Positions 46,976 to 56,163 of a stretch of DNA of 64,000 bases are shown in pieces. Origin of the DNA: Sphingomonas sp. Mn802worker (lineage in GTDB: Bacteria; Pseudomonadota; Alphaproteobacteria; Sphingomonadales; Sphingomonadaceae); the NCBI RefSeq assembly GCF_000382485.1, contig NZ_AORY01000004.1, positions 434,001 to 498,000 on the forward strand, in the 5' to 3' direction. Both the position numbers and the translations under genes were made by a program. Every line of letters starts with the position of its first letter. Position 1 is the first letter of the stretch. Below the pieces are notes generated by a model. It made no database searches, was not told the DNA's origin, and saw nothing but the letters and a program-made list of their open reading frames with translations.

Positions 46976-48224
46976 ATCCAGCTGGAAAACCACGTCCAGC
47001 GGCGGAACGCGCCCGCGTCGGTCAGCGGCTCGGCACACAGCACCGGCAGGAAATAGATGAGCAGCGCGAAGCAGGCGAGCAGATAGAACTCGTCCCAGCC
47101 GCGTAATTCTGCGCGCCAATGATCGAGCGCGACCGTAAGCGCGACGACCAGGAAGATGCCGCTGGGATAGTAATAATAATAGAAGCCGAGCGATTTGGGG
47201 ATCAGCGCCCAGATCAGCAGGCTGGCGACCCACAACAAAGGGGGAACAGCAGCTGCGCCGAGCCGGTCTTGACCCAGGCCCAGAACAGCGCCGCGACGGC
47301 GACCAACCCGCCCCACATGATCGCGGGATTGCCGATCATCCAGATGCCGCGCTGCACCCCGTCGACGGGTTCGTAGAGGTACCAGATCGGGCGCTGCATC
47401 AGCGGCCAGGTGTACCAGTTCGACTGGTAGGTGTGCGGCGGCAGCACCTGCGTCTGGCGCGCGTACATGTCGAGCTGGAACGGGATCAGCCGCGACCAGG
47501 TCATCGGATCGCTGGTGTAGAAGAACGCCGGCGCGAACGTCAGCAGATAGGTGCCGACCGACACGATGCCGAGCAGCGCGACCGCGACGAGCGGGTTCAG
47601 CCCGCGCCATCGTTCCGGATGACGGTGGCGCAGCCGCAGATAGGCGAACGCGGCAAAGGCGACATACGGCCCCGCGGTCCACTTGCACGCGGTGGCGAGC
47701 CCGAGCAGCGCAGCGCCCGCGCACCAGCGGGCATGGACCTGCCGCCGCGTCAGCGCGCGCGCCGACCACGCCAGCATGACGATACCCCACAGCAGGAACG
47801 CAGCCAGGAACGTGTCGAGCATCGCGATCCGCGCCTGCACGAGCACTGTGAACGACATCAATGCGAGCGCTGCGCCGATCAAGCTGGCGCGCAATCGCCC
47901 GGTCAACAGCTGCACCAGCGCGAAGACACCCGCGATCGTCGCCGCGCCCGCGACCGTCGAGGCGAAGCGCCAGCCGAACGGTTCGTCGCCGAACCAGCGA
48001 AGCGACAATGCGATCAGTTCCTTGGCGAGCAGCGGATGCTCGATGTTGGTGGGGCCGGCCAAGTCGCGCATCGCGCGCGCGGCGGGAACGTAGTGGACCT
48101 CGTCGAACACCAGCTTGTTCGGCACGGCCAGACGGATGAGGAAGATCAGCTCGCTCAACAGCGCGATCAGCGCACCAACCAGCATCGGACGTTTCAGCAG
48201 CGCGATTCGTTCGGGTTCGGACAC
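46972..48224 (-). pseudogene. PMT-family glycosyltransferase, single-base frameshift
   Basis: Phospholipid-carrier-dependent (dolichyl-phosphate-mannose-protein) mannosyltransferase-like integral membrane protein. The 5' part runs from GTG 48224 (AGAAGG upstream) with the family LVFDEVHYVPAAR loop and HPLLAKELI through about eight membrane spans, then hits TGA just after LLFPLCCG. The next frame continues smoothly with LLWVASLLIWALIPKSLG, a run of five tyrosines and further spans to 46972. The switch lies in the G-run at 47240-47244; one extra G would restore a 417 aa protein. As written it is broken; a sequencing indel is quite possible. Confidence 0.72.
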
Positions 48225-48323
48225 GCGCCTTCTCTCGATCGCGCGCGCGTGTCGGGCAAGAGGCAAGGTGTACGGGGCAGGCGGGGGTTGAGTAAGGCTC
48301 TGCGCGGGGGCAAAGCGGGCGGC

Positions 48324-49529
48324 ATGAAGCGTCGCACTGGCCAGGACCGTTCGATCACCCATAATTGGCGTCCCGCCACCCAGGCGATCCGCGGCGGCAC
48401 CGCCAGGTCCGAGTGGGGCGAGACCAGCGAGGCGTTGTTCCTCACCTCGGGCTACAGTTACGACCGCGCCGAGGATGCCGCAGCGCGCTTCGCGGGCGAG
48501 CAGGCGGGCATGACCTATTCGCGGTTGCAGAACCCGACGGTCGAGATGCTGGAGGAACGCATCGCGCTGCTGGAAGGCGCGGAGGCGTGCCGGACGATGG
48601 CGACCGGCATGGCGGCGATGACCGCGGTGTTGCTGTGCCAACTCGAACAGGGCGATCACGTCATCGCGGGACGCGCGGCGTTCGGGTCGTGCCGCTGGCT
48701 CACCGACACGTTGCTGCCGAAATTCGGCATCCAGACGACGATCGTCGACGCGCGCGATCCGCAGGCGTTCGCCGACGCGGTGCGGCCCGAGACCAAGGTC
48801 TTCTTCTTCGAAACGCCCGCCAATCCGACGATGGACGTGGTGGACCTGCGCGGGGTGTGCGGGATCGCGCGCGAGCGCGGCATCCGCAGCGTGGTCGACA
48901 ACGCGTTCGCCACGCCCGCGCTGCAACGGCCGATGGAGCTGGGCGCCGACATCACCGCTTATTCCGCGACCAAGATGATGGACGGGCAGGGGCGCGTGCT
49001 GGCGGGCGCGGTGTGCGGCAGCGCGGACTTCATCAACAACACGCTGCTGCCGTTCACGCGCAACACCGGGCCGACCTTGTCGGCGTTCAATGCCTGGGTG
49101 GTGCTGAAGGGATTGGAAACGCTCGACCTGCGCATCCGCCGACAGTCGGACTCGTCGGTAAAGGTGGGCACGTTCCTCGAGCAACGCGTGCCCCGCATCC
49201 TTCACCCCGGGCTCGCCAGCCACCCGCAGCACGCGCTGGCGATGAGCCAGATGGAGGCGGCAGGACCGATCTTCGCGTTCGAGGTGGCCGACCGCGCGCA
49301 GGCGCACGCGTTGCTCGACGCGCTGACGTTGATCGACATCTCGAACAACATCGGCGACTCGCGCTCGCTGATGACCCATCCGGCCTCGACCACGCACTAT
49401 GGCGTCGCGGAGGACAAAAGGCTGGAGATGGGCGTGACCGACGGGCTGCTGCGGCTGAACGTCGGGTTGGAGGATCCGCGCGACCTGATCGACGATCTTG
49501 ATCAGGCGCTGACGCAGGTTGGGCTGTGA
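48324..49529 (+). CDS. metZ: O-succinylhomoserine sulfhydrylase
   Basis: PLP enzyme of the Cys/Met-metabolism family making homocysteine from an acylhomoserine and sulfide, 401 aa. TSGYSYDRAEDAAARFAG, YSRLQNPTVEMLEERIALLEGAE, FFFETPANPTMDVVDL, and the PLP lysine Lys217 in YSATKMMDGQGR. The C-terminal THPASTTH segment is typical. It starts about 100 bases from the divergent glycosyltransferase gene and is coupled to apaG. I looked for a SAM-II riboswitch in front of it and could not support one. Confidence 0.93.
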   Translation: MKRRTGQDRSITHNWRPATQAIRGGTARSEWGETSEALFLTSGYSYDRAEDAAARFAGEQAGMTYSRLQNPTVEMLEERIALLEGAEACRTMATGMAAMTAVLLCQLEQGDHVIAGRAAFGSCRWLTDTLLPKFGIQTTIVDARDPQAFADAVRPETKVFFFETPANPTMDVVDLRGVCGIARERGIRSVVDNAFATPALQRPMELGADITAYSATKMMDGQGRVLAGAVCGSADFINNTLLPFTRNTGPTLSAFNAWVVLKGLETLDLRIRRQSDSSVKVGTFLEQRVPRILHPGLASHPQHALAMSQMEAAGPIFAFEVADRAQAHALLDALTLIDISNNIGDSRSLMTHPASTTHYGVAEDKRLEMGVTDGLLRLNVGLEDPRDLIDDLDQALTQVGL

Positions 49530-49939
49530 CCTCCTCAGCGGTGAGGGCGCTGTTCGACGTTGCGGAAACGACGCGCGGGGTCACCGTGCGCGTGTCGGTC
49601 AGCTACCTCGCCGAACAGTCGGAGCCGGCGCGCGGCCGCTGGTTCTGGGCTTATCACATCCGGATCGAGAATGACGGCGCGGGCGCGGTGCAGCTGTTGA
49701 CGCGCCACTGGATCATCACCGACGGTCGCGGCGCGCGCCACAGCGTGGAGGGCGAGGGTGTCGTCGGCGAGCAACCGCTGATCGCGCCGGGTGCGAGCTA
49801 CGATTACGTGTCCGGCTGCCCGCTCTCGACCACGACGGGCATGATGCAGGGCAGCTACCGCATGGTCGATGAGGACGGCGCGACGTTCGACGTCGTCATT
49901 CCCAAGTTCGCGCTCCATGCGCCGACGGTGGCGGGATGA
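49526..49939 (+). CDS. apaG: ApaG domain protein
   Basis: 137 aa fibronectin-III-like ApaG protein. VRVSVSYLAEQSEPARGRWFWAYHIRIEN, LLTRHWIITDGRGARHSVEGEGVVGEQP, PGASYDYVSGCPLSTTTGMMQGSYRM and the end FDVVIPKFAL are family blocks. Function is debated (linked to cobalt/magnesium resistance). GTG start overlaps the metZ stop (GTGA), and its own stop overlaps the next gene, so metZ-apaG-lysR looks like one transcript. Confidence 0.93.
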   Translation: MTSSAVRALFDVAETTRGVTVRVSVSYLAEQSEPARGRWFWAYHIRIENDGAGAVQLLTRHWIITDGRGARHSVEGEGVVGEQPLIAPGASYDYVSGCPLSTTTGMMQGSYRMVDEDGATFDVVIPKFALHAPTVAG

Positions 49940-50727
49940 AGCGGACGCACCTGCCGCTCAACGGGCTGCGCGTGCTCGATGCCGCGGCGCGTCACCTGTC
50001 GTTCACGCGCGCGGCCGACGAACTGGCGGTGACGCCCGCCGCGGTCGGGCAGCAGGTGCGCGCGTTGGAGGATACGCTTGGCGTCGTGCTGTTCCGGCGC
50101 ACGACCAAGGGGCTGGAGTTGACCGATGAAGGCGCGGCCGGGCTCGGACCCTTGCGCGCTGCATTCCTGCACTTCGAGGAGGCGGTGCGGGCGATGCAGG
50201 CGGGGCAATCGTCCAAGTCGCTGACAATCGCCGCGCCGCGCGACCTGACCGAGAAATGGCTGTTGCCGCGTCTGGCCGAGATCGCCGCGGGTGATCCCGA
50301 TCTGCGCTTTTCATTGATGGCGGCTGACGAGGGGCTCGATTTTACCGAGGCGAACCTCGACCTTGCGATCCGCTGGGGCGAGGGGCCGGGCGCGCACGAG
50401 GGGGAGGCGATCGAAAGCGACGGTCTGGTGAAGGTGGAACGGCCGGGCGGCGGGGCGGACAGGCTGATCGCGTGGCCGGGTTCGCCCGATGTCGGGGCGA
50501 CGCCGGTCATCCGTGTCGGCGACGCCGGGCTGGCGATCGACGCGGCGGCGGCAGGGCTGGGGCGTGCGATCGTGCCCGAACTGCTTGCCGCACGCGATGT
50601 GAATGAAGCGCGGGTCGCGATCGTCGGGGCGGCCGAACCCTCGCGGCTCGGTTATTGGCTGGTCGCGCCGACGCCGCAGTGGCGGCAGAAGAAGGTGCAG
50701 GCGCTGGTCGAGGCGTTGGCGAAATAG
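49936..50727 (+). CDS. LysR-type transcriptional regulator, short GcvA-like
   Basis: 263 aa, shorter than the usual 295-305 aa. The N-terminal winged helix is complete: LPLNGLRVLDAAARHLSFTRAADELAVTPAAVGQQVRALE, LFRRTTKGLELTDEG. The effector domain has the GcvA-type ITAPRDLTEKWLLPRL-like start (IAAPRDLTEKWLLPRLAEI) and DLAIRWGEG, but the middle part is condensed. The start overlaps apaG by four bases. Targets are unknown; a link to methionine genes is only positional. Confidence 0.85.
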   Translation: MKRTHLPLNGLRVLDAAARHLSFTRAADELAVTPAAVGQQVRALEDTLGVVLFRRTTKGLELTDEGAAGLGPLRAAFLHFEEAVRAMQAGQSSKSLTIAAPRDLTEKWLLPRLAEIAAGDPDLRFSLMAADEGLDFTEANLDLAIRWGEGPGAHEGEAIESDGLVKVERPGGGADRLIAWPGSPDVGATPVIRVGDAGLAIDAAAAGLGRAIVPELLAARDVNEARVAIVGAAEPSRLGYWLVAPTPQWRQKKVQALVEALAK

Positions 50728-50764
50728 GTGTCGGTGGGGGCGGTGTGACCCGCCCCCGATCACG

Positions 50765-51142
50765 TTACTTCTTGCGCGCGCGCTTGGGGGCGGCGGCGGC
50801 TTCCTTGTCCTCTTCCTCGTCGTGATCTTCCTCGCCCGCCTCGGTCAGTGCCTCGCCAAGCGCCTTCAGCTTGTCCTGCGACTTGTCGGCCTTGTCGGCG
50901 ATCTTGGTGGTCGCGGCACCCAGGCGGTGGAGCAGCGCGTGGACACGGTCGGCGTCGGGCGAGTCCTTCTCCAACTGCTTGCGCAGCGAGGCGAGGTCGC
51001 GAAGGATGCCTTTCGCGCCCGACACATCGCTGTCGGCCAGTGCGGCTTCCCAATCCTCGACCATGTCGGCGCCCTTGGCAGGCTTGGTCGATTCCAGTCC
51101 GCGATTGATCGCGTTCATCGTTCCAGCGAATTTGACGGCCAT
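50765..51142 (-). CDS. Small charged helical protein
   Basis: 125 aa, no recognised domain. Mostly helical, with repeated Lys/Asp/Glu/Ala; begins MAVKFAGTMNAINRGLEST and ends in a low-complexity acidic then basic tail (EEDHDEEEDKEAAAAPKR). The basic end could bind nucleic acid or membranes. AGGAGAG before the ATG supports translation. It faces away from the LysR gene's end and precedes nothing in an obvious operon. Confidence 0.7.
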   Translation of the reverse strand: MAVKFAGTMNAINRGLESTKPAKGADMVEDWEAALADSDVSGAKGILRDLASLRKQLEKDSPDADRVHALLHRLGAATTKIADKADKSQDKLKALGEALTEAGEEDHDEEEDKEAAAAPKRARKK

Positions 51143-51218
51143 GTGACGAACTCTCCTGACGGGCGAATGCCCGCGCGTGGAAACGAGAGTGCGCCGCTAA
51201 GTGTCCGCCCCGGCTCGA

Positions 51219-52070
51219 TCAGTTCTTCAATTTCCAGCCACGCTTGAGCAACGTGTAGCAAAGCAGCCCCATCGCCACGTCGATCGCCAGGATGACGATG
51301 CTGCCGAGCATGACGGACGAATCGGCGGTGCCGAGGAAGCCGTACCGGAAGCCCGAAATGACGTAGAAGAACGGGTTGACGTGGCTGAACGCGCGGAATG
51401 CGGGTGCCAGGTGGTCGACCGAGTAGAAGGTGCCCGACAGCAAGGTCAGCGGCGCGATGACGAAATTGGTGACCGCCGCGGCGTGATCGAACTTCTCCGC
51501 CCAGATCGAGGTCAGCACGCCCGCCAGGCTGAGGAACAGCGCGCCGAGCAGGCCGAACCACAAGACCGCGAGCGGATGCTGCGGCGTGACGTGGACGTCC
51601 GGCCACAGCGACATCGCCAGCCACACCGCCGTGCCGACGCAGAACGCGCGCGTCACCGCACCGCCGGTCAGCGCCGCAAGCAGCTCGCCGGTCGATAGCG
51701 GCGGTTGCAGGTAATCGACGATCGTGCCCTGGATCTTGCCGACCAGGAGCGAGAAGCTGGCGTTGGCGAAGGCATTCTGCATCATGCCCATGATGATGAG
51801 GCCCGGCGCCACGAAGTCGGCGAAGGGGACGACCGTGCCGCCGACCCGCACCGGCGCACGCGCACCGTTCGCGACCGTGAAGATGACGAGGAACAGCAAG
51901 GTCGTGATCGCGGGCGCCCACACGGTCTGGAGCTGCACCTTGAAGAAACGGCGCACCTCCTTCACATAGAGGGTTCGCAGGCCGCCCCAGTTAACGTTCC
52001 GGATGACCGGAACGCCCGGTGCGTTCCTGACTGCCGATTGGACTTGGCCGATTGGGGGCTGGCTGCTCAT
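51219..52070 (-). CDS. ABC-2 type transporter permease
   Basis: 283 aa membrane permease with six hydrophobic segments. ABC-2 family features: TLYVKEVRRFFKVQLQTVWAP, DFVAPGLIIMGMMQNAFAN (residues about 86-104), LSGTFYSVDHLAPAFRAFSHVNPFFYVISGFRYG near 220-253. Probably exports a lipid or polysaccharide. No ATP-binding subunit lies beside it in this window: upstream is divergent gcrA. The ATPase may be elsewhere or in a shared system. Confidence 0.9.
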   Translation of the reverse strand: MSSQPPIGQVQSAVRNAPGVPVIRNVNWGGLRTLYVKEVRRFFKVQLQTVWAPAITTLLFLVIFTVANGARAPVRVGGTVVPFADFVAPGLIIMGMMQNAFANASFSLLVGKIQGTIVDYLQPPLSTGELLAALTGGAVTRAFCVGTAVWLAMSLWPDVHVTPQHPLAVLWFGLLGALFLSLAGVLTSIWAEKFDHAAAVTNFVIAPLTLLSGTFYSVDHLAPAFRAFSHVNPFFYVISGFRYGFLGTADSSVMLGSIVILAIDVAMGLLCYTLLKRGWKLKN

Positions 52071-52132
52071 GGCTCTGGCGGGTAACCGCTGCCGACACCG
52101 CCCGCAACCGGCACGCTTGAGGGATTACACGA

Positions 52133-52858
52133 ATGTCCTGGACCGACGAGCGCATCGACACGCTCAAGACCATGTGGGAAGCGGGCCAGACCGCAAGCCA
52201 GATCGCCGACGCGCTGGGCGGGGTCAGCCGCAATGCCGTGATCGGCAAGGCCCATCGCCTGGGGCTGCAGTCGCGTCCCTCGCCGGTCGTCAGCAAGGAG
52301 GAAGCGCGTGCGCAGGCCGCGGCGGCGCAGGAGGCTGCACCGGCTGACGACATGGAAGAAGGGACCGGCGCAGAGCCGGTCGTGATCGCCAAGCCGGAGC
52401 CGGTGGTCGCCGCGGCCCCGTCGCCCGCGCCGGAGCCGGTCGTCGATGAAGACGAGGAGGACGAAGAGGCAGAGCCCGTCGTTGCAGCACCGGCCGCGCG
52501 CGAGCGTCCGGTCGAATCGCAGCAGCCGATCCTCCGCTCGGTCGGACCCGGCGGTTTCGTCCGCCAGTCCCCGGGCGAGCAGCAGGCGCCGAGCACGCCC
52601 GCACCGCCGCGCCGGCTGGTGCCTGCACGCACCGCGCCCGAATATGCCGACAAAACCTCGCTGCTCGACCTGAGCGACAAGGTCTGCAAATGGCCGCTCG
52701 GCCACCCGGGCGAACCTGATTTCCACTTCTGCGGCGACAAGGTGAACCCGGGTTTCCCTTATTGCGTGACCCACTGCGGCCACGCCTATCAGGCGCAACT
52801 GCCGCGTCGCGATCGCCGCGCGCCGCCGCTGCCGTTCGGCGGTCCGCGCATGCGCTGA
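52133..52858 (+). CDS. gcrA: Cell-cycle regulator GcrA
   Basis: Alphaproteobacterial master regulator that binds sigma-70 RNA polymerase and activates CcrM-methylated promoters. 241 aa. N-terminal DNA-binding domain MSWTDERIDTLKTMWEAGQ, SQIADALGGVSRNAVIGKAHRLGL (residues 20-43). A long, acidic, Pro/Ala-rich central linker (about 60-165) is larger than in Caulobacter GcrA (173 aa). The sigma-interacting C-terminus VCKWPLGHPGEPDFHFCGD and YCVTHCGHAYQ has the conserved cysteines. A terminator follows. Confidence 0.94.
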   Translation: MSWTDERIDTLKTMWEAGQTASQIADALGGVSRNAVIGKAHRLGLQSRPSPVVSKEEARAQAAAAQEAAPADDMEEGTGAEPVVIAKPEPVVAAAPSPAPEPVVDEDEEDEEAEPVVAAPAARERPVESQQPILRSVGPGGFVRQSPGEQQAPSTPAPPRRLVPARTAPEYADKTSLLDLSDKVCKWPLGHPGEPDFHFCGDKVNPGFPYCVTHCGHAYQAQLPRRDRRAPPLPFGGPRMR

Positions 52859-52884
52859 GCGGCGCGCTACGTCAGTACTTTCCG

Positions 52885-52921
52885 AAGGGTCGGTCCAATC
52901 CGGTGGGATGGGCCGGCCCTT
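52885..52921 (+). terminator. Terminator after gcrA
   Basis: A 13-bp stem with two G-U wobbles (AAGGGTCGGTCCA from 52885 against TGGGCCGGCCCTT from 52909), followed by TTGTTGTTG. Good intrinsic-terminator form. Confidence 0.65.
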
Positions 52922-52961
52922 TGTTGTTGAAGTCGCTATGTAGTTTTCGCATTGTAGTGGT

Positions 52962-52976
52962 TTGATCTCGTTTTAA
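52962..52976 (+). promoter_or_regulatory. Candidate CtrA-binding box upstream of tadE
   Basis: TTGA, seven bases, TTAA: the CtrA consensus TTAA-N7-TTAA with one mismatch. It sits 46 bases before the tadE ATG, in the only intergenic AT-rich patch of this region, a place where it could overlap a -35 element. Flp/Tad pilus genes are CtrA targets in Caulobacter. Motif match only. Confidence 0.35.
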
Positions 52977-53021
52977 TTGTCCACCACCCATGAGTGATAC
53001 CCGACCCGAAAGGGTTAGATC

Positions 53022-53462
53022 ATGGTGGGAATACTCCCTCGTTTCACGGGTCGGCGGCAGGCCAGGCTGGTCGGTCAACGCCGCGGCGCGGTGCTGGTCG
53101 AGTTCGCGCTGGTGCTGCCGATCCTGATCACGCTTGTGATGGGGGTGCTGTGCTACGGCCAGTACATCTGGCTGGCGCATAGCGTGCAGACGGCAGCGAA
53201 TGATGCCGCGCGCGTGATCGTCGCAGGGATTACACCGGCAGAGCGACTGACGCTCGCCCAGGCCGCAGTCGCGAACGACATCGCAAGCATGCCCGAATTG
53301 ACGCGCGACAAGGTTGCGGTCGCAATCGATGAGGCGGGGACGCGAGCGACGGTCAGGTTGCGGGTCGATGCGCGTGCAGTGACGCTGCTTTCTACGGGCA
53401 TGGTGCCGCTGCCGGAACCGGTGATCGAGCGGCGCGCGGTGATTGCGCTGGCGCCGCTGTGA
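53022..53462 (+). CDS. TadE-like pilus assembly protein
   Basis: 146 aa. Type IV pilin-like N-terminus GAVLVEFALVLPILITLVMGVLCYGQYIW (residues about 22-50), with the TadE-typical E in VEFALVLP, followed by a pseudopilin domain. TadE and TadF are minor pseudopilins of the Flp/Tad pilus, matured by TadV. Start ATG 53022 has GAAAGGG upstream. It is translationally coupled to the TadG-like gene. The rest of the tad locus (flp, cpaA-F, tadBC) is not in the window. Confidence 0.85.
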   Translation: MVGILPRFTGRRQARLVGQRRGAVLVEFALVLPILITLVMGVLCYGQYIWLAHSVQTAANDAARVIVAGITPAERLTLAQAAVANDIASMPELTRDKVAVAIDEAGTRATVRLRVDARAVTLLSTGMVPLPEPVIERRAVIALAPL

Positions 53463-55138
53463 CACGGATCGTGGGATCGGCCGTGACGTCGGCGCGGCGA
53501 TCATTCTGGCGCGACTCGCGTGGCGGCCTGGGCGTCTTCATCGCTGGCGCGTTGCCATTGCTGCTCGGGTTTGCGGCCTTCGCGGTCGATCTGGGCACGA
53601 TGCAGCTCGATGCCCGCCGGTTGCAGGGCGTTGCCGACAATGCGGCGCTCGCTGCCGCCAGCAGCTCGGGCAGCGGTCCGGGTGATGTCGAAGGGGTGGC
53701 GCGCGACCTTGTTGCCGCGAGTTGGGGCGAGGCGACCGTCGTGCGCGCGGTGCCCGGCCGCTACCGCGCCGATGTCGCGGTGCCGGTCGCGCAGCGCTTC
53801 GTGCCCGGTGCGGGTGGCGACGCGGTGCAAGTGCAGGTGCGGACGCGATCGCCGACCTTCTTTGCGCGCATCTTCGGCTACACGTCCTTCCTGATCGCGC
53901 GACAGGCGACCGCGCAGCGCCGTGCGGTGACGAGCTTCTCGATCGGATCGCGTCTCATCGCGGTAAATGGCGGGGTCATCAACGCATCGCTGTCGGCGCT
54001 GACCGGGCGGACGGTGTCGCTCGGCGTGCTCGATCACCGCGCGCTGATCGACGGCAGCGTCGATGTCCTGCAAGTGCTTGCCCGCTTGAAGCTGAGTGCG
54101 CGCATATCGGCCAACAACTACGGCGAGCTGTTGGCGGCGGACGTGCGCGTTGACGATGTCTTCGCCGCCTTGAGCGAAACATTGAGGACGTCCGGGCAGG
54201 CGGAGGCGGGCGACGCCGTTGCCCGCGTCGGCGCGGCGCTCGGCGGACAGACGGTCCGGCTCGGCGCGCTGATCGATGTCGGGCCGCTCGCCGGCCAAGC
54301 GGTCGGCAGCGGCGGGGTGGCACGTGTGCCGGTGCTGCCGTTCATGACCGCGCTGCTCGAGACCGGCGGAGCGCGGCGGCTTGCGCTCGATCTGGATGCG
54401 GGCGTGCCGGGCATCGCGTCGACCAAGGTCAGCGTCGCGATCGGCGAGCGCGCGCAATCCTCACCGTGGCTGGCGATCACCGACAGCGGCGACACCGTGA
54501 TCCGCACCGCGCAGGCGCGAATCTACGCGCGGGTCCGGCTGGCACCGACGCTGCTGCCCGGTCTGTCCAGCCTGGCCTCGATCGACCTGCCGCTGTTCGT
54601 CGAGGCTGCGGGCGCGGAGGCACGGTTGAAAAGCATCGGGTGCGGCATCAACCCGCGCGCGGTAACGATCGAGGCGCGGGTCGATCCGGTACAGGCGGCG
54701 ATCGGGACGGTAGACGAGACCAGGCTGTCCGACTTCTCACGCGCGATCACACCGGTGACCGCGCGGATCCTCGATACCCTGCTGGTCGATGTGACCGGCA
54801 GCAGCCGTGTTTCGCTCGGTGCGGCGGAGCCGTGGCAGGCGCGACGCTTCACGCAGGGGATGATCGCTACGGGCGCGACCGAGACGATCCGCACGACCGC
54901 GCCGATCCAGGGGATCGCCAGCTCGCTTATCGCGCAGGCTTCGTTGAAGGTGACGCTGCTCGGGCTGCCACTGCCGGTCGATCCGCTTTTGCGCGCGGTC
55001 GGCGGCGTGCTGGCAGGGGTAGCGGCCCCGCTCGATACCTTGTTGATGACGGTGACGGGTACGCTGGGGCTCGGGCTCGGGGAGGCCGATGTGCAGGTCA
55101 ACGGTCTTCGGTGCGGGAATGCGGTGCTGGTAGGCTGA
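53459..55138 (+). CDS. TadG-like pilus assembly protein
   Basis: 559 aa, GTG start overlapping the tadE stop (GTGA). The N-terminal TadG-type membrane segment is SRGGLGVFIAGALPLLLGFAAFAVDLG (residues about 20-46), followed by QLDARRLQGVADNAALAAA, the hallmark of this family. A long periplasmic part (about 60-559) contains weakly repeated alpha/beta segments and no visible von Willebrand A domain. It ends 34 bases before the convergent outer-membrane protein gene. Confidence 0.85.
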   Translation: MTRIVGSAVTSARRSFWRDSRGGLGVFIAGALPLLLGFAAFAVDLGTMQLDARRLQGVADNAALAAASSSGSGPGDVEGVARDLVAASWGEATVVRAVPGRYRADVAVPVAQRFVPGAGGDAVQVQVRTRSPTFFARIFGYTSFLIARQATAQRRAVTSFSIGSRLIAVNGGVINASLSALTGRTVSLGVLDHRALIDGSVDVLQVLARLKLSARISANNYGELLAADVRVDDVFAALSETLRTSGQAEAGDAVARVGAALGGQTVRLGALIDVGPLAGQAVGSGGVARVPVLPFMTALLETGGARRLALDLDAGVPGIASTKVSVAIGERAQSSPWLAITDSGDTVIRTAQARIYARVRLAPTLLPGLSSLASIDLPLFVEAAGAEARLKSIGCGINPRAVTIEARVDPVQAAIGTVDETRLSDFSRAITPVTARILDTLLVDVTGSSRVSLGAAEPWQARRFTQGMIATGATETIRTTAPIQGIASSLIAQASLKVTLLGLPLPVDPLLRAVGGVLAGVAAPLDTLLMTVTGTLGLGLGEADVQVNGLRCGNAVLVG

Positions 55139-55172
55139 CCGGCCGACGCGAGCGCCGGCCGGTCGTCGAGAC

Positions 55173-56046
55173 CTAGAAGCGGAAGGCGGCCGTGGCGCGC
55201 ATCGAATGCCAGCGGAACTTGCTGTCGCTGCGGGCGAAGTCGGTGCCGGTCGTGTTGGGTGCGAGGATGAACGGATTGCTCGCGGGCGTCGTCCCGGTCG
55301 ACCCGGCACGGACGCGGTAATCGTCGTCCTGATACTGGTGATACATGTACTCGAGCCCGATCGAGAAGTTGTTTCCGATCCGCTGCTCGATGCCGCCGCC
55401 GCCCTGGATGCCGAACTGGTTGCGCTTACCGCGTTCCGAGAAGGCATTGGCGGTGTTGGTGGTGGTGAACTCGCGGTCGATCCGCGCATAGCCGGGGCCG
55501 AACGTGCCGTAGAACAGCGTCGAGTCGTTCGGCGTGTAGCCGGCGCGCGCGCGGATGCCCGCCTCCCATTGCAGGTCGCGCGTCATGACGTAATTCGCCG
55601 GTGTGGTGGAGAATGCCGACACGCTGTCGCTGATCTCGCTCTTGCCGAACTCGCCGACGACGCCGACGACGAATCGGCCCATCTGTTGGTCGAGACCAAT
55701 ACGACCGTAATAGGCCCAGCCGTCCTTGTCGTTGCGGCAACCTGCGCCCGTCGGCAGCGTCGGTGCGGCGGTCGAGGTACGGCCCGGCGCGTTCGCGCTG
55801 ATCGCGCGGCCGTTGCAGAAGCCCGGTGAAAAAGCGTTGGCGCCCACAGCCGTCGTCACCGTGTCGCCGAAGCGTCCGTCGAGGTTGCGGTCGAACAGGA
55901 TCGACGAACCGCGATCGTTGCCCTGCACGTCATAGCCGCCGGCCGCGCCGACGTAGATGCCGCTGAACCCGGTGGTGACTTCCTGCGCGACGGCAGGAGT
56001 AGCGATGGAGCAGCGCAGCCGCGCCGGCGAATAGATGGATCTTCAT
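55173..56046 (-). pseudogene. Outer-membrane beta-barrel protein, frameshift in signal peptide
   Basis: Opacity-type porin. The mature barrel is intact in one frame from about 55990 to 55173 (FSGIYVGAAGGYDVQG, amphipathic strands such as WEAGIRARAGYT, and the outer-membrane C-terminal Phe in ATAAFRF). The ATG at 56046, with GGGAG upstream, starts the signal MKIHLFAGAAALL in a different frame; the rest of the signal, IATPAVAQ, lies in the barrel frame. Removing one G of the pair at 56007-56008 would restore a continuous 290 aa precursor with cleavage after AVAQ. Without this the start at 55928 would lack a signal peptide. Confidence 0.7.
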
Positions 56047-56163
56047 GTAAAACTCCCGTGAACTCGGGCGGCGAACGGACCGGTACGGCGATATGTTGCG
56101 TGACGTTTGGTTGCTGCGCTGTGCCCCTTCTGTTCGCGTCGACGCTGGCCTATAGCCGTTCGC

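Noticed and set aside
48225..48323. Possible SAM-II riboswitch before metZ
   Set aside because: The 5' region lacks the expected paired helices and the conserved SAM-binding bases; only a vague purine-rich patch is present.
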